From contig NZ_CP108442.1 of NCBI RefSeq assembly GCF_041435355.1, positions 1,240,001 to 1,304,000 on the forward strand: a stretch of DNA of 64,000 nucleotides. Reading direction: 5' to 3'. Below, one piece after another: positions 35,132-44,018 of this stretch. Source of the DNA: Streptomyces sp. NBC_01276 (GTDB lineage: Bacteria; Actinomycetota; Actinomycetes; Streptomycetales; Streptomycetaceae). The notes beneath the pieces are model-generated. The model worked only from the letters and a program-made list of their open reading frames with translations. It did not search any database and was not told where the DNA came from. The stretch's first letter is position 1, and each line of letters opens with the position of its first letter. The position numbers and the translations under genes are program-made.

Positions 35132-35965
35132 ATGACGACGGCGAGTGTGGGAATGCTGCTGCGCACCTGGCGGGAGCGGCGCGGGATCAGCCAGCTGGAG
35201 CTGGCGGGCCGCGCCGACTCCTCGTCCCGGCACATCAGTTTCGTGGAGAACGGCAGGTCCCGGCCGAGCGAGGAGATGGTGCTGCGGCTCGCCGACCACC
35301 TCGACGTGCCGGTGCGGGAGCGCAACGCCCTGCTCCTGGCGGCCGGTTACGCGCCCCGGTACGCGCACACCCCGCTGGACGCGCCCGCCATGGGAGCCCT
35401 GCGCGCGGGCATGGAGCAGCTGCTGACCGGCTACGAGCCGTACCCGGCACTGGTGGTGGACGGGACGTACACGGTGGTGGCGGCCAACCGGGGCATCGCG
35501 ATGCTGCTGGACGGGGTGCCCGAGGACCTGCTGGAGCCGCCGCTGAACGCCATGCGGCTGACCCTGCACCCGCGCGGGCTGGCCCCCAGGATCCGCAACC
35601 TGCGCCAGTGGCGCGGTCATCTGCTGGCGCAGATGGAGCGGCAGATCGCGCTGTCGCGCTCGGAGCCGTTGCGCGCCCTGCACGAGGAGGTGGCGGCGTA
35701 CCCGTTGCCGCCGGAGCCGGAGCCGGAGCCGGCGTCCGACGCGCACCGGCCGGGGGGCGCGGACGGCGGGGAGGGAGGCGAGGAGCCGGTCCCGTACATC
35801 GCGCTGCCCCTGCTGATCGAGCACGACGGGCACCTGCTGTCCTTCGTGTCCTCGATCTCGACCTTCAACACGCCGCTGGACGTGACGGTCGCCGAGCTGG
35901 CCATCGAGACCTTCCTCCCCGCCGACCCGGCGACGGTGAAGTACCTGCGTTCACTGGCTCCCTGA
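35132..35965 (+). CDS. XRE-family regulator with MmyB-type ligand domain
   Basis: A 277-residue regulator. An XRE helix-turn-helix lies at residues 8-62: LLRTWRERRGISQLELAG, then SSSRHISFVENGRSRPSEEM. The rest matches the MmyB-like ligand-binding domain: YEPYPALVVDGTYTVVAANRG, the region MRLTLHPRGLAPRIRNLRQW and the end VAELAIETFLPADPATVKYL. A Pro/Glu/Gly-rich linker interrupts the domain (about residues 190-215). Such regulators commonly control a neighbouring oxidoreductase gene, here either the flavin oxidoreductase upstream or the downstream cluster; both are inference. A TACCGT hexamer six bases before the ATG hints at leaderless translation. Confidence 0.9.
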   Translation: MTTASVGMLLRTWRERRGISQLELAGRADSSSRHISFVENGRSRPSEEMVLRLADHLDVPVRERNALLLAAGYAPRYAHTPLDAPAMGALRAGMEQLLTGYEPYPALVVDGTYTVVAANRGIAMLLDGVPEDLLEPPLNAMRLTLHPRGLAPRIRNLRQWRGHLLAQMERQIALSRSEPLRALHEEVAAYPLPPEPEPEPASDAHRPGGADGGEGGEEPVPYIALPLLIEHDGHLLSFVSSISTFNTPLDVTVAELAIETFLPADPATVKYLRSLAP

Positions 35966-36325
35966 GCCGGCCGCGCGCAGCGCCGGCTGCCGGAGCGGCG
36001 CGAAGCGGGCGAGGCCGTCGCCGGTCGCCTCCGTCGGGGTCGGTCGGTGGATGTCGGGGGTGCGGGTCCCGGAGCCGAGTGCGCGGCCCCGGAGCCCGTG
36101 GACCCCACTGTGCCCGCGCCCCGGAAAGGGGTCGATTACCTCCGGGGTCATGGCGGGGTGCGGGCGTGCCCGGCCGGGGGCCGCCATTGCGGGAGGCGCT
36201 GGTTGGGGGGCGGCAACGGCGGCTAGGCTGCGCTCAAAACAAACTGATCGAACGTCTTGTCGACATATGGAGAATCACCCCGTGCGAGCCGCCGCCCGGC
36301 CCCACCCCGTCGGGGATGAGGCGCC
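35966..36325. other. Upstream region of the HExxH/monooxygenase cluster
   Basis: No gene is supported. The last 100 bases shift from GC-rich to AT-rich: TAGGCT at 36224-36229 is a possible -10 with TTGGGG at 36203-36208 (15-base spacer, short). Downstream of it, 36236-36269 is unusually AT-rich and holds GATCGAACG and GTCGACATATGG, a candidate operator or untranslated leader. The first 250 bases show nothing I can interpret. Confidence 0.45.
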
Positions 36326-36904
36326 ATGAGGACCACACGGACCATGCGCGGGCTCGGCGCCGACCTGCTGGCCGGCACGCGGATCACCCGGCCCACCGAC
36401 GTCGCCGGGGTCATCGGCGCCCTCTGTGCCGCCTTCGAACGCCGGCGCGCCGGACGGCCGGTCGACTTCCACTTCGCCCCGTTCCCCCCGGACTCGGCGA
36501 GCGGACTGTGGCTGGACCTCGACGACCGCGACCTGATCGTCATCGAGGCGCACACCCGCCCCGAGCACCAGCTCGTCATCGCCTGCCACGAGCTGTGGCA
36601 CGTGGAGGAGGGGACCTCCTTCGACCTCGGTCCGGGCATGACGGTCGCCGCCCGCCTGACGGGGCGCCACGGCTGCCTCGCCGGACTCGTGGAGTCCGAG
36701 ACCGGGCTGGCCTCGGTGATCCGGCGGGCCGCCGCCCGGGCCGACCTGGGGGACCCGGCGGAGATCCGGGCCGAGACCTTCGGCCTGCACCTGGGCAAAC
36801 TCCTGCGGCCCTACCTCCAGGGCCCCCGGGAGGAGCGGTTCCCCGAGGCGATCGAGCGGATCAGCACCTCGCTCGGCTGGGGAAGCCCCACGCCCCGCCG
36901 GTGA
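36326..36904 (+). CDS. Small HExxH protein, ImmA/IrrE-like or toxin-component type
   Basis: A 192-residue protein with a zinc-protease-like motif, HELWH, at residues 88-92, within VIACHELWHVEEG. The strand-helix context (LIVIEAHTRPEHQLVIACHE) is like the minimal gluzincin fold of ImmA/IrrE peptidases, which cleave XRE-type repressors. The C-terminal half is helical, with no transmembrane helix. Streptomyces homologues are often labelled toxin or regulatory components beside the same two downstream families. The ATG at 36326 has a GAGG four bases upstream. A third zinc ligand is not obvious, so activity is uncertain. An XRE gene lies 360 bases upstream and is a possible partner. Confidence 0.65.
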   Translation: MRTTRTMRGLGADLLAGTRITRPTDVAGVIGALCAAFERRRAGRPVDFHFAPFPPDSASGLWLDLDDRDLIVIEAHTRPEHQLVIACHELWHVEEGTSFDLGPGMTVAARLTGRHGCLAGLVESETGLASVIRRAAARADLGDPAEIRAETFGLHLGKLLRPYLQGPREERFPEAIERISTSLGWGSPTPRR

Positions 36905-36978
36905 CCGGCGCCCCCACCGGCCGCCGCCCCCGCGCGCCGCTGCCCCGGCCGCGGCCCCAGACAGAGAGCACGCCCACG

Positions 36979-38460
36979 ATGAACCAGTCATCCGCGTCCC
37001 GCCACGCCGTCGTGATCGGCGGCAGCCTGATCGGCCTCCTCGCGGCCGCCGTACTGGCCGAACACGCGACGGTCACCGTCATCGAGGCGGACGTGCTGCC
37101 CGAGGGCCCCGCGCCGCGCCGGGGACTCCCCCAAGCCCGCCACACCCACCTGCTCTGGTCGGGCGGGGCGCGCGCCTTCGAGCGGATCCTGCCCGGCATC
37201 ACCGACGACTGGACGGCTGCGGGCGCCCTGCGCCGCAGTCTGCCCACGGACCTGGCCACCATGACCGCGCAGGGCTGGATCTCGCGGTGCGGGGAGAAGC
37301 AGTTCAACATCTCCTGCAGCCGCGACCTCCTCGACTCGGTGGTCCGCGCCCGGGTGACCGGCCTCGACGGGGTCCGCGTCCTCCAGCGGAGCCGGGTCCG
37401 CGGCCTGGAGGGCACCGCGGCCCGGATCACCGGCGTCCGGGTCGACACCCCCGACGAGCGGAACCGGACGGTGGACGCCGACCTCGTGATCGACGCGAGC
37501 GGACGCGGTTCGCGGGCCACGGCCTGGCTCGGGGCGCTCGGCGTGAACGGCATCCGGCGGTCCGAGGTCGACTCCGGTCTCGTCTACGCGACGCGGATCT
37601 TCGAGGCCCCGGCCGGGGCGCACGCGGCGGGGTTCCCCATCGTCAACGTGCAGTCCGACCCCCGCGTGCCCGTACCCGGGCGGACGGCCACGATCGTGCC
37701 CGTCGAGGACGGCCGGTGGCAGGCCACCCTCTCCGGCACCCGGGGCGGCGAGCCGACCGGGGACCCCGACCTGTTCGTCCCGTTCGCCAAGGGGCTGCGG
37801 GACCCGATCGTCGGCGAACTGCTGGAGGGCAGGAAACCCCTGACGGACGTCGCCGTCACCCGGGGCAACGCCAACCGCCGCGTCTTCTTCGAGAAGGCGG
37901 AGCTGCCCGACGGCTTCTTCGCCGTCGGCGACGCCGTCGCCACCTTCAACCCGCTGTACGGGCAGGGCATGTCGGTCGCCGCGCAGGGGCTGCTGGCCGT
38001 ACGGGAGCTGCTCCGGGCGAAGGGGCTCGGCCACCCCGGCATCGGCCGCGCGGCACAGCGGGCGCTCACCCCGCGGGTGAGCACCGCCTGGGAGCTCGCC
38101 ACGACGCAGGACATCCGCTACCCGGGGGCCACCGGCATGGAGCCGCGGCCCGGGGCCGGGCTCCTCGACGCGTACGTCGGGCGGCTGATGACGGGCGCCA
38201 CCACCGACGAGGTGCTCACCGCGGCCCTGTTCGACGTCATCACCATGAGCGACGCGCCCACCCACTGGCTGCGCCCGTCGGTGCTCTGGCACGTACTGCG
38301 CGCTTCGGACCGGGGCGCGTCCCCGGTGCCGCCGCTCACCGCGGGGGAGCGGGCCGTCGGCGGGCTCCCCCCGGCGGCCGGACCCGCGGACCCTGCGGCC
38401 GGAACGGCGGACCCGGCGGACCCGGCGGACCCCGTCGACCCCCTCGGGCAGGGCCGGTGA
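36979..38460 (+). CDS. FAD-dependent monooxygenase-like oxidoreductase
   Basis: A 493-residue protein. The FAD motif is HAVVIGGSLIGLLAAAVLA at the N-terminus, a slightly altered GxGxxG (GGSLIG). The second flavin site is FFAVGDAVATFNPLYGQGMS, the GD motif of class A flavoprotein monooxygenases and halogenase-like enzymes. Between them lies DADLVIDASGRGSRATAW, the DG-like motif. The C-terminal 40 residues are a Pro/Ala/Asp repeat tail (ADPADPADPVD). It is 74 bases after the HExxH gene and overlaps the following membrane-protein gene by GTGA. The substrate is unknown; secondary-metabolite or lipid oxidation is possible. Confidence 0.85.
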   Translation: MNQSSASRHAVVIGGSLIGLLAAAVLAEHATVTVIEADVLPEGPAPRRGLPQARHTHLLWSGGARAFERILPGITDDWTAAGALRRSLPTDLATMTAQGWISRCGEKQFNISCSRDLLDSVVRARVTGLDGVRVLQRSRVRGLEGTAARITGVRVDTPDERNRTVDADLVIDASGRGSRATAWLGALGVNGIRRSEVDSGLVYATRIFEAPAGAHAAGFPIVNVQSDPRVPVPGRTATIVPVEDGRWQATLSGTRGGEPTGDPDLFVPFAKGLRDPIVGELLEGRKPLTDVAVTRGNANRRVFFEKAELPDGFFAVGDAVATFNPLYGQGMSVAAQGLLAVRELLRAKGLGHPGIGRAAQRALTPRVSTAWELATTQDIRYPGATGMEPRPGAGLLDAYVGRLMTGATTDEVLTAALFDVITMSDAPTHWLRPSVLWHVLRASDRGASPVPPLTAGERAVGGLPPAAGPADPAAGTADPADPADPVDPLGQGR

Positions 38461-39659
38461 GCGGCGGGATCCTGGTGCAGCTGCCGGGAATCCTGATGGT
38501 CCTGGCGCTGCTGATCAAGGCCCCGAGCATGCGCCGGGACTGGGACCAGCCCCTGAACCGGACCGCGTGCGCGCTGCTCGTCCTGGGCGCCCCCATCAAC
38601 TTCCTGGCGTCGCCGCCGACGATCTCGGCGGTCAACCGTCTCACCGGCGTGGTCAACTTCTCCGCGCCGTTGGTGTTCTGCCTGGCCACGCTGTTCTCCG
38701 GGGCGTGCGTCGTCCTCGTCCTGCAGTGGCGCGGCGGGCCGCCCGCGGCCGTGCGACGGGCCACGCGGCGGACGATCGCCGTCTTCGGCGCGGCGGCCGT
38801 CGCGATCGTCGCCCTGTTCGTGATCGGCGACGCGCCGGTGGAGCGGCTCCAGGACCTGGACACGTACTACGCCACGACGCCCTGGATCCGCGAGATGATC
38901 GTCTGCTTCCTCGTGGCGCACACCGTGGGCACCTCGGCGCTGACCTGGCTGTGCGGGAAGTGGCTGTGGCGGGCGGACCGCTCGCTGCGACCGTTGCGCA
39001 GCGGGCTGGCCCTGATCGTGCTCGGCGGGGCGCTGGACCTGTCCTACCTCGCCGCCAAGTGGGCCTCGGTGGCCGCCCGCTGGGCCGGCCGCGACTGGGT
39101 GCACCTGTCCACGGACGTGGCACCGCCGCTGGCCGCCGCGGCCGGTGTGATGGTCGGGGCGGGGTTCATCGTGCCCCTGGCCGGCGGCTCGGAGGCCTGG
39201 CGGGACTTCAGCCAGTACCGCAGGCTGCGTCCGCTGTGGAAGGCGCTGCGCGGGTTCGCGTCCCGCAACGTGACGACGGTCCCGCTGACCTGGTGGTCAC
39301 CGGTGGGGATCCGGCTGGTCCACCGCGAGTCGGTGATCGACGACGGGCTGCTGGCCCTGGCCGGCTGGTTCGACCCCGAGGTGCGCACGGCGGCGTACGG
39401 GGCCGCGCGCCGGCAGGGCCTGGACGAGCCGGCCGCCTCGGTGGTGGCGGACGCCGCCATGCTCGCCGCCGCCTGCCGGCTCCGGGCGGCCGCCGACCGG
39501 AACGGCTCCGGCGGCTCCGGCGGCCGGGCGGCCGGGACGGGGCGGAAGGACGCCGTCCCGCACCGGCTGGGCTCCCAGCCCCTGACGGCGCTCGCCCGGG
39601 AGTTCCGCGCGTCCCCGATCGTCGCGGCGGCCCGCCGGGGTGCGCCGGCGGCGGGCTGA
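38457..39659 (+). CDS. Multi-helix membrane protein (MAB_1171c-like)
   Basis: A 400-residue protein. The first 250 residues hold about seven hydrophobic helices, beginning ILVQLPGILMVLALLIKAP and including FSAPLVFCLATLFSGACVVL and AALVVLG-type segments. The C-terminal 150 residues are soluble and helical (PLWKALRGFASRNV, RLVHRESVIDDGLLAL, and PLTALAREFRASPIV). This architecture matches actinobacterial proteins of the MAB_1171c family, which often sit beside small HExxH and FAD oxidoreductase genes. The GTG overlaps the monooxygenase stop by four bases, so the two are coupled. It is not a recognised transporter; the function is unknown. Confidence 0.7.
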   Translation: MSGGILVQLPGILMVLALLIKAPSMRRDWDQPLNRTACALLVLGAPINFLASPPTISAVNRLTGVVNFSAPLVFCLATLFSGACVVLVLQWRGGPPAAVRRATRRTIAVFGAAAVAIVALFVIGDAPVERLQDLDTYYATTPWIREMIVCFLVAHTVGTSALTWLCGKWLWRADRSLRPLRSGLALIVLGGALDLSYLAAKWASVAARWAGRDWVHLSTDVAPPLAAAAGVMVGAGFIVPLAGGSEAWRDFSQYRRLRPLWKALRGFASRNVTTVPLTWWSPVGIRLVHRESVIDDGLLALAGWFDPEVRTAAYGAARRQGLDEPAASVVADAAMLAAACRLRAAADRNGSGGSGGRAAGTGRKDAVPHRLGSQPLTALAREFRASPIVAAARRGAPAAG

Positions 39660-39737
39660 GCCGTCCGCAGGCCCCGGACCGGCCCGGCGGGACCCGCCGG
39701 GCGCGGTGACCCCTCGGCCGTCCTGTCCGGAGCACGG

Positions 39738-39771
39738 CGAACGCCCCGGACCGAAGGGTCCGGGGCGTTCG
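39738..39771. terminator. Bidirectional terminator between converging genes
   Basis: CGAACGCCCCGGACC and its exact complement form a 15-bp stem with a GAAG tetraloop, between the rightward membrane-protein gene and leftward folD. Confidence 0.85.
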
Positions 39772-39801
39772 TACTCCGTACGCCGTCGCGTGCGGTGGGG
39801 G

Positions 39802-40671
39802 TCAGAGGGCCGCGAGGTCCAGGCCGGCCTGCGCCGCCGCGGCCTGCACCGTCTGCTCCAGCAGGACGGCGATGGTCATCGGGCCGACGCCGCCGGGCAC
39901 CGGGGTGATCAGGGAGGCGCGGGCGGCGGCCGACTCGAAGTGGACGTCGCCGACGTTGCCCTCGTTGTAGCCGGCGTCGAGCACGACCGCGCCCGGCTTG
40001 ATGTCCTCGCCGCGGATGAACTCGGCCTTGCCCACGGCGGCGACGAGCACGTCGGCCTGGCGCACGATCGAGGGCAGGTCCACGGTGCGGGAGTGACAGT
40101 AGGTGACCGTGGCGTTGCGCTCCAGCAGCAGCATGCCGGCCGGCTTGCCCAGGATGGCGCTGCGGCCGACGACGACGGCGTGCTTGCCGGTGAGGTCGAC
40201 GTCGTAGGCCTCCAGGAGGCGCATGATGCCGCCGGGGGTGCAGGAGACGAAGCCCGGCAGCCCGAAGCCCATGGCGGCGAAGGAGTGCATGGTGACCCCG
40301 TCGACGTCCTTGCCCGGGGCGATGGCCTCGAAGGCGGCGCGCTCGTCGATGTGGTGCGGAACGGGGTGCTGGAGCAGGATGCCGCTGATCTCCGGGTCCT
40401 CGGAGAGCTCGGTGAGGGCGGCCACCAGCTCCTCCGTGGTGGTCGAGGCGGGCAGCTCCACGTGGCGGGAGGTGATCCCGGCCTTGGCGCAACGGTTCTG
40501 CTTCATGCGTACGTAGGTGACGGACGCGGGGTCCTCGCCGACGAGGACGGTGGCGAGGCAGGGCGCGGTACCGGTGCGCTCGGTGATCTTCGCCGCGAGG
40601 GCGGCGGTCTGCTCGGAGATGCGGCGGGCGAGGGCGGTGCCGTCCATCAGCTGGGCGGTGGCGGTCGTCAT
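39802..40671 (-). CDS. folD: Methylenetetrahydrofolate dehydrogenase/cyclohydrolase
   Basis: A 289-residue bifunctional FolD enzyme, which interconverts 5,10-methylene- and 10-formyl-tetrahydrofolate with NADP+. Landmarks are ATVLVGEDPASVTYVRMKQN (with the catalytic Lys region YVRMK), GILLQHPVPHHID, PGKDVDGVTMHS, the Rossmann motif HAVVVGRSAILGKPAGMLLL and the end PVPGGVGPMTIAVLLEQTV. The usual active-site Tyr and Lys are present. The ATG at 40671 has GGAGA five bases upstream; upstream in-frame codons are not part of the fold. Monocistronic, divergent from a methyltransferase gene. One-carbon metabolism in the cytoplasm. Confidence 0.95.
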   Translation of the reverse strand: MTTATAQLMDGTALARRISEQTAALAAKITERTGTAPCLATVLVGEDPASVTYVRMKQNRCAKAGITSRHVELPASTTTEELVAALTELSEDPEISGILLQHPVPHHIDERAAFEAIAPGKDVDGVTMHSFAAMGFGLPGFVSCTPGGIMRLLEAYDVDLTGKHAVVVGRSAILGKPAGMLLLERNATVTYCHSRTVDLPSIVRQADVLVAAVGKAEFIRGEDIKPGAVVLDAGYNEGNVGDVHFESAAARASLITPVPGGVGPMTIAVLLEQTVQAAAAQAGLDLAAL

Positions 40672-40853
40672 GGGGTCTCCTGAACGTCGCTGCGGATCGC
40701 GGATCGCCCAGGCGCGCGGCAGTCGACGTACGGAGGTGGGCACGCCGGGCCGCTCCCCGGTGGTGATCCACCCGAACGCCAGTCACGGCCCGTCGCACAG
40801 TCTAGTCGACATATCCGGTGGTCGGCCTGGGCCCGGCCTGGGACGATCGGGGC

Positions 40854-41615
40854 ATGACGCGCACTTTCGACCATCTCGTCGCCGAAGCCGAGACCGTCTC
40901 CGTGGACGGCTGGGACTTCTCCTGGCTGGACGGCCGGGCCACCGAGCAGCGGCCCTCCTGGGGGTACCAGCGGCTGCTGGCCGATCGGCTGGCACGGGTC
41001 CGGTCCGCCCTCGACATCCAGACCGGCGGGGGCGAGGTGCTGGCGGGCGCGGGCCCCCTTCCCGCGCTGACGGCGGCCACGGAGTCCTGGCCGCCGAACA
41101 TCGACAGGGCGACCCGGCTGCTGCACCCGCTCGGCGCGGTGGTGGTGGCCGACGCCGACGAGCCGCCGCTGCCCTTCGGCGACGAGGCCTTCGAGCTGGT
41201 CGCGAGCAGGCACCCGGTGACCATCTGGTGGGAGGAGATCGCGCGGGTGCTGACACCGGGCGGGACGTACCTCTCGCAGCAGGTCGGACCGGCCAGCGTG
41301 TTCGAGCTCGTCGAGTACTTCCTGGGCCCGCAGCCGGAGGAGGTGCGCCGCGCCCGCCACCCCGACGACGCGGTCGCCGACGCCACGAAGGCGGGCCTGG
41401 AAGTGGTCGATCTGCGCTCCGAGCGGCTGCGGACGGAGTTCCACGACATCGGAGCCGTGATCTACTTTCTCCGGAAGGTGATCTGGATGGTGCCCGGCTT
41501 CACGGTCGGGCAGTACCGGGACCGGCTGCGCGAGCTCCACGAACGGATCGAGCGCGAGGGCCCGTTCGTCGCGCACACCGCCCGTTTCCTGATCGAAGCT
41601 CGCAAAACGGACTGA
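40854..41615 (+). CDS. SAM-dependent methyltransferase-like protein
   Basis: A 253-residue protein with a class I methyltransferase layout. Motif I is a weak ALDIQTGGGEVL (DxxxGxG relaxed), then AVVVADADEPPLPFGDEAFELV as motifs II-III and WEEIARVLTPGGTYLSQQVG as the post-I/motif IV region. The glycine loop is degenerate, but related Streptomyces proteins are annotated as class I methyltransferases. The ATG at 40854 gives the domain without extra residues. It is divergent from folD and ends before a perfect 11-bp hairpin that separates it from hrdB. The substrate is unknown. Confidence 0.75.
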   Translation: MTRTFDHLVAEAETVSVDGWDFSWLDGRATEQRPSWGYQRLLADRLARVRSALDIQTGGGEVLAGAGPLPALTAATESWPPNIDRATRLLHPLGAVVVADADEPPLPFGDEAFELVASRHPVTIWWEEIARVLTPGGTYLSQQVGPASVFELVEYFLGPQPEEVRRARHPDDAVADATKAGLEVVDLRSERLRTEFHDIGAVIYFLRKVIWMVPGFTVGQYRDRLRELHERIEREGPFVAHTARFLIEARKTD

Positions 41616-41632
41616 GGTCGGACCGGCGGAAG

Positions 41633-41661
41633 GCGTGGATCCGGCGCGGACGGATCCACGC
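41633..41661. terminator. Terminator hairpin between methyltransferase gene and hrdB
   Basis: GCGTGGATCCG and its exact complement CGGATCCACGC flank a seven-base loop, 18 bases after the methyltransferase stop. No U-tract. Confidence 0.6.
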
Positions 41662-41764
41662 GGAATCGGTTGCGCGGCCACAGCGTGGCGCAGGTCACTC
41701 AATTCAGCGCGTAACGAATCGACTCGGGCATGCGATGAACCGACAGGTGTCCTCGCGCGGCCCC

Positions 41765-41792
41765 GGAATACAGACCCCCCTCGGGTCTGTTT
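41765..41792 (+). promoter_or_regulatory. Sigma-R-type promoter of hrdB with hairpin spacer
   Basis: GGAAT (41765-41769), 19 bases, GTTT (41789-41792). This matches the GGAAT-N18/19-GTT consensus of sigma-R, the thiol-stress sigma factor of Streptomyces, which is known to drive one of the hrdB promoters in S. coelicolor. The spacer holds AGACCC and GGGTCT, a six-base inverted repeat between the -35 and -10. Confidence 0.75.
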
Positions 41793-41852
41793 CCCGAGTT
41801 CGCGCGATGATGTCCCGCCCACCCCTTATCTGTTCGCAACGAGAGGCTCCTT

Positions 41853-43436
41853 GTGTCGCTCAGCCCGTCCCGTACGTTCCCTCCGGAGATCGCCGAATCG
41901 GAGGCCCTCGTCGCGCTCGTCGAGCGCGGCCGCGAGCAGGGTCACATCAACGGTGACGATGTGCGCCAGGCCTTCGAGGCCGGCCGCATCCCGGTGGACC
42001 AGTGGAAGCGGGTCCTGCGCAGCCTGAACCAGGTCCTGGACGAGGAGGGTGTCGCCCTCCACGTCAGCGCCGCCCCCGCCACCAAGGCCGCCGCCAAGAA
42101 GCCCCGCAAGGCGGCCGCCGCCCCCGCCCGCACCGTGACGAAGAAGGCCGCCCCGCCGCGCCCCATCGGCGCGCGCAAGACCTCGGCCACGGCCCCCGCC
42201 ACCGCGGCGGCGATATCCGCTCCGTCGGCCGCCGCCACCGGGGACGAGGCGACGGCCGAGGCCGCCGCCGAGCCGAAGAAGCGCACGGTCAAGAAGACCG
42301 CGGCCAAGAAGGCCACGGCCACCAAGAAGACCGCCGCCACCAAGAAGGCCGGCGCCAAGGACGCGGACGACGCCGAGAACCCGGGCGCCGAGGGCGAGGA
42401 CTGGGCCGTCGAGGACCTCGCCGACGAGGCCGAGGAGGAGACGCCCAAGGCGGCCGGAACCCAGGGCTTCGTGCTGTCCGACGACGACGAGGACGACGCC
42501 CCGGCGCAGACCGTCATGGTCGCCGGCGCCACCGCCGACCCCGTCAAGGACTACCTGAAGCTGATCGGCAAGGTGCCGCTGCTCAACGCCGAGCAGGAGG
42601 TCGAGCTCGCCAAGCGCATCGAGGCGGGTCTCTTCTCCGAGTACAAGCTCGAAGAGGAGGAGGACCACAAGCCCGCGTTCAAGCGCGAGCTGGAGATCCT
42701 CGTCGAGGACGGCCGCCGGGCCAAGAACCACCTGCTGGAGGCCAACCTCCGCCTCGTGGTCTCGCTGGCCAAGCGCTACACGGGCCGCGGCATGCTCTTC
42801 CTGGACCTGATCCAGGAGGGCAACGTCGGTCTGATCCGCGCCGTGGAGAAGTTCGACTACACCAAGGGCTTCAAGTTCTCCACGTACGCGACCTGGTGGA
42901 TCCGGCAGGCGATCACGCGTGCCATGGCCGACCAGTCGCGCACGATCCGCATCCCCGTCCACATGGTCGAGATCATCAACAAGCTGGCGCGCGTGCAGCG
43001 CCAGATGCTCCAGGACCTCGGCCGGGAGCCCACTCCGGAGGAGCTGGGCAAGGAACTCGACATGACCCCCGAGAAGGTCATCGAGGTCCAGAAGTACGGC
43101 CGCGAGCCGATCTCCCTGCACACCCCGCTGGGTGAGGAGGGCGACAGCGAGTTCGGTGACCTCATCGAGGACTCCGAGGCGGTCGTCCCGGCCGACGCCG
43201 TGTCGTTCACGTTCCTCCAGGAGCAGCTGCAGTCGATCCTGGGCACGCTCTCGGAGCGTGAGGCGGGCGTCGTCTCGATGCGTTACGGCCTGAACGACGG
43301 CCAGCCGAAGACCCTGGACGAGATCGGCCGCGTGTACGGGGTCACCCGTGAGCGCATCCGCCAGATCGAGTCCAAGACCATGTCGAAGCTGCGCCACCCG
43401 TCGCGTTCGCAGGTGCTGCGCGACTACCTCGACTGA
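41853..43436 (+). CDS. hrdB: Principal RNA polymerase sigma factor HrdB
   Basis: A 527-residue group 1 sigma factor. Region 1.1-like sequence opens the protein ([20 protein letters not shown]), followed by a Lys/Ala/Thr-rich stretch (about 75-180) with histone-like KKTAAKK repeats and an acidic run (SDDDEDD). Region 1.2 is [20 protein letters not shown]; regions 2.1-2.4 include [20 protein letters not shown], and [20 protein letters not shown]; region 3 [17 protein letters not shown]; region 4 [20 protein letters not shown]. The N-terminal Lys/Ala block is characteristic of Streptomyces HrdB. The GTG at 41853 has GAGAGG seven bases upstream. A sigma-R-type promoter precedes it. Confidence 0.97.
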   Translation: MSLSPSRTFPPEIAESEALVALVERGREQGHINGDDVRQAFEAGRIPVDQWKRVLRSLNQVLDEEGVALHVSAAPATKAAAKKPRKAAAAPARTVTKKAAPPRPIGARKTSATAPATAAAISAPSAAATGDEATAEAAAEPKKRTVKKTAAKKATATKKTAATKKAGAKDADDAENPGAEGEDWAVEDLADEAEEETPKAAGTQGFVLSDDDEDDAPAQTVMVAGATADPVKDYLKLIGKVPLLNAEQEVELAKRIEAGLFSEYKLEEEEDHKPAFKRELEILVEDGRRAKNHLLEANLRLVVSLAKRYTGRGMLFLDLIQEGNVGLIRAVEKFDYTKGFKFSTYATWWIRQAITRAMADQSRTIRIPVHMVEIINKLARVQRQMLQDLGREPTPEELGKELDMTPEKVIEVQKYGREPISLHTPLGEEGDSEFGDLIEDSEAVVPADAVSFTFLQEQLQSILGTLSEREAGVVSMRYGLNDGQPKTLDEIGRVYGVTRERIRQIESKTMSKLRHPSRSQVLRDYLD

Positions 43437-43468
43437 GTCGGCCGCCGGGCCCGCGGGCCCGGCGGCGG

Positions 43469-43512
43469 AACGCGGAAGCCCGCGCCGTTCGTACGGCGCG
43501 GGCTTCCGCGTT
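43469..43512. terminator. Strong bidirectional terminator after hrdB
   Basis: A perfect 19-bp stem (AACGCGGAAGCCCGCGCCG and its complement) around TTCGTA, between hrdB and the converging SRPBCC gene. Confidence 0.9.
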
Positions 43513-43514
43513 CC

Positions 43515-43964
43515 TCAGGCGGCCGGGTGTTCGAGCATGTGCTTCAGCTTCTCCTCGCCCCGGGGCATCTCCTTGCGGGCGAAGGGCCGCACGAGGAGCG
43601 GTACGAGGGCCCGGCCGATGCCGTGGCCCTCGAAGTCCATGGCGAGGGTCACCCGGGAGCGCCGGCCGTCGCCGAGGGGTTCGATGGTGCCCCGCACGTC
43701 GGGCCGCACGGGGCCGTCGATCCCGTGCAGGTGCCAGCTCCTGGGCGGGTCCAGTTCCAGGAACTCGATGGTCGTGGGGAACTCCCGCTTGCCGATCCGC
43801 CGGGTGACCTCGACCCGGGAGCCGACGTGGACCGGCATGTCGCCCAGCGGGTGGACCGACACCGCGCTGCCCTGCCATTCCGGCAGGCGCGTCGGGTCCG
43901 TCACGTAGGAGTAGACCTCGGCCGGGCTGCGGGAGATGTCGATGGTCTCCCTGATCGCCGACAT
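43515..43964 (-). CDS. SRPBCC (polyketide cyclase-like) family protein
   Basis: A 149-residue helix-grip-fold protein. The N-terminus ETIDISRSPAEVYSYVTDPT and the strand-rich body (VEVTRRIGKREFPTTIEFLE, GRRSRVTLAMDFEGHGIGR) with a long C-terminal helix are typical of SRPBCC proteins, which bind hydrophobic ligands in a central cavity. Some are polyketide cyclases, others are lipid-binding or unassigned. No cluster is present to give context. It converges on hrdB, separated only by the shared terminator. The ATG at 43964 gives the full N-terminal strand. The ligand is unknown. Confidence 0.88.
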   Translation of the reverse strand: MSAIRETIDISRSPAEVYSYVTDPTRLPEWQGSAVSVHPLGDMPVHVGSRVEVTRRIGKREFPTTIEFLELDPPRSWHLHGIDGPVRPDVRGTIEPLGDGRRSRVTLAMDFEGHGIGRALVPLLVRPFARKEMPRGEEKLKHMLEHPAA

Positions 43965-44018
43965 GGCGACCCCCTTTCGACCCCCTGGCGGTCCCCTCCG
44001 ACCACGCTACTCCGCAGG

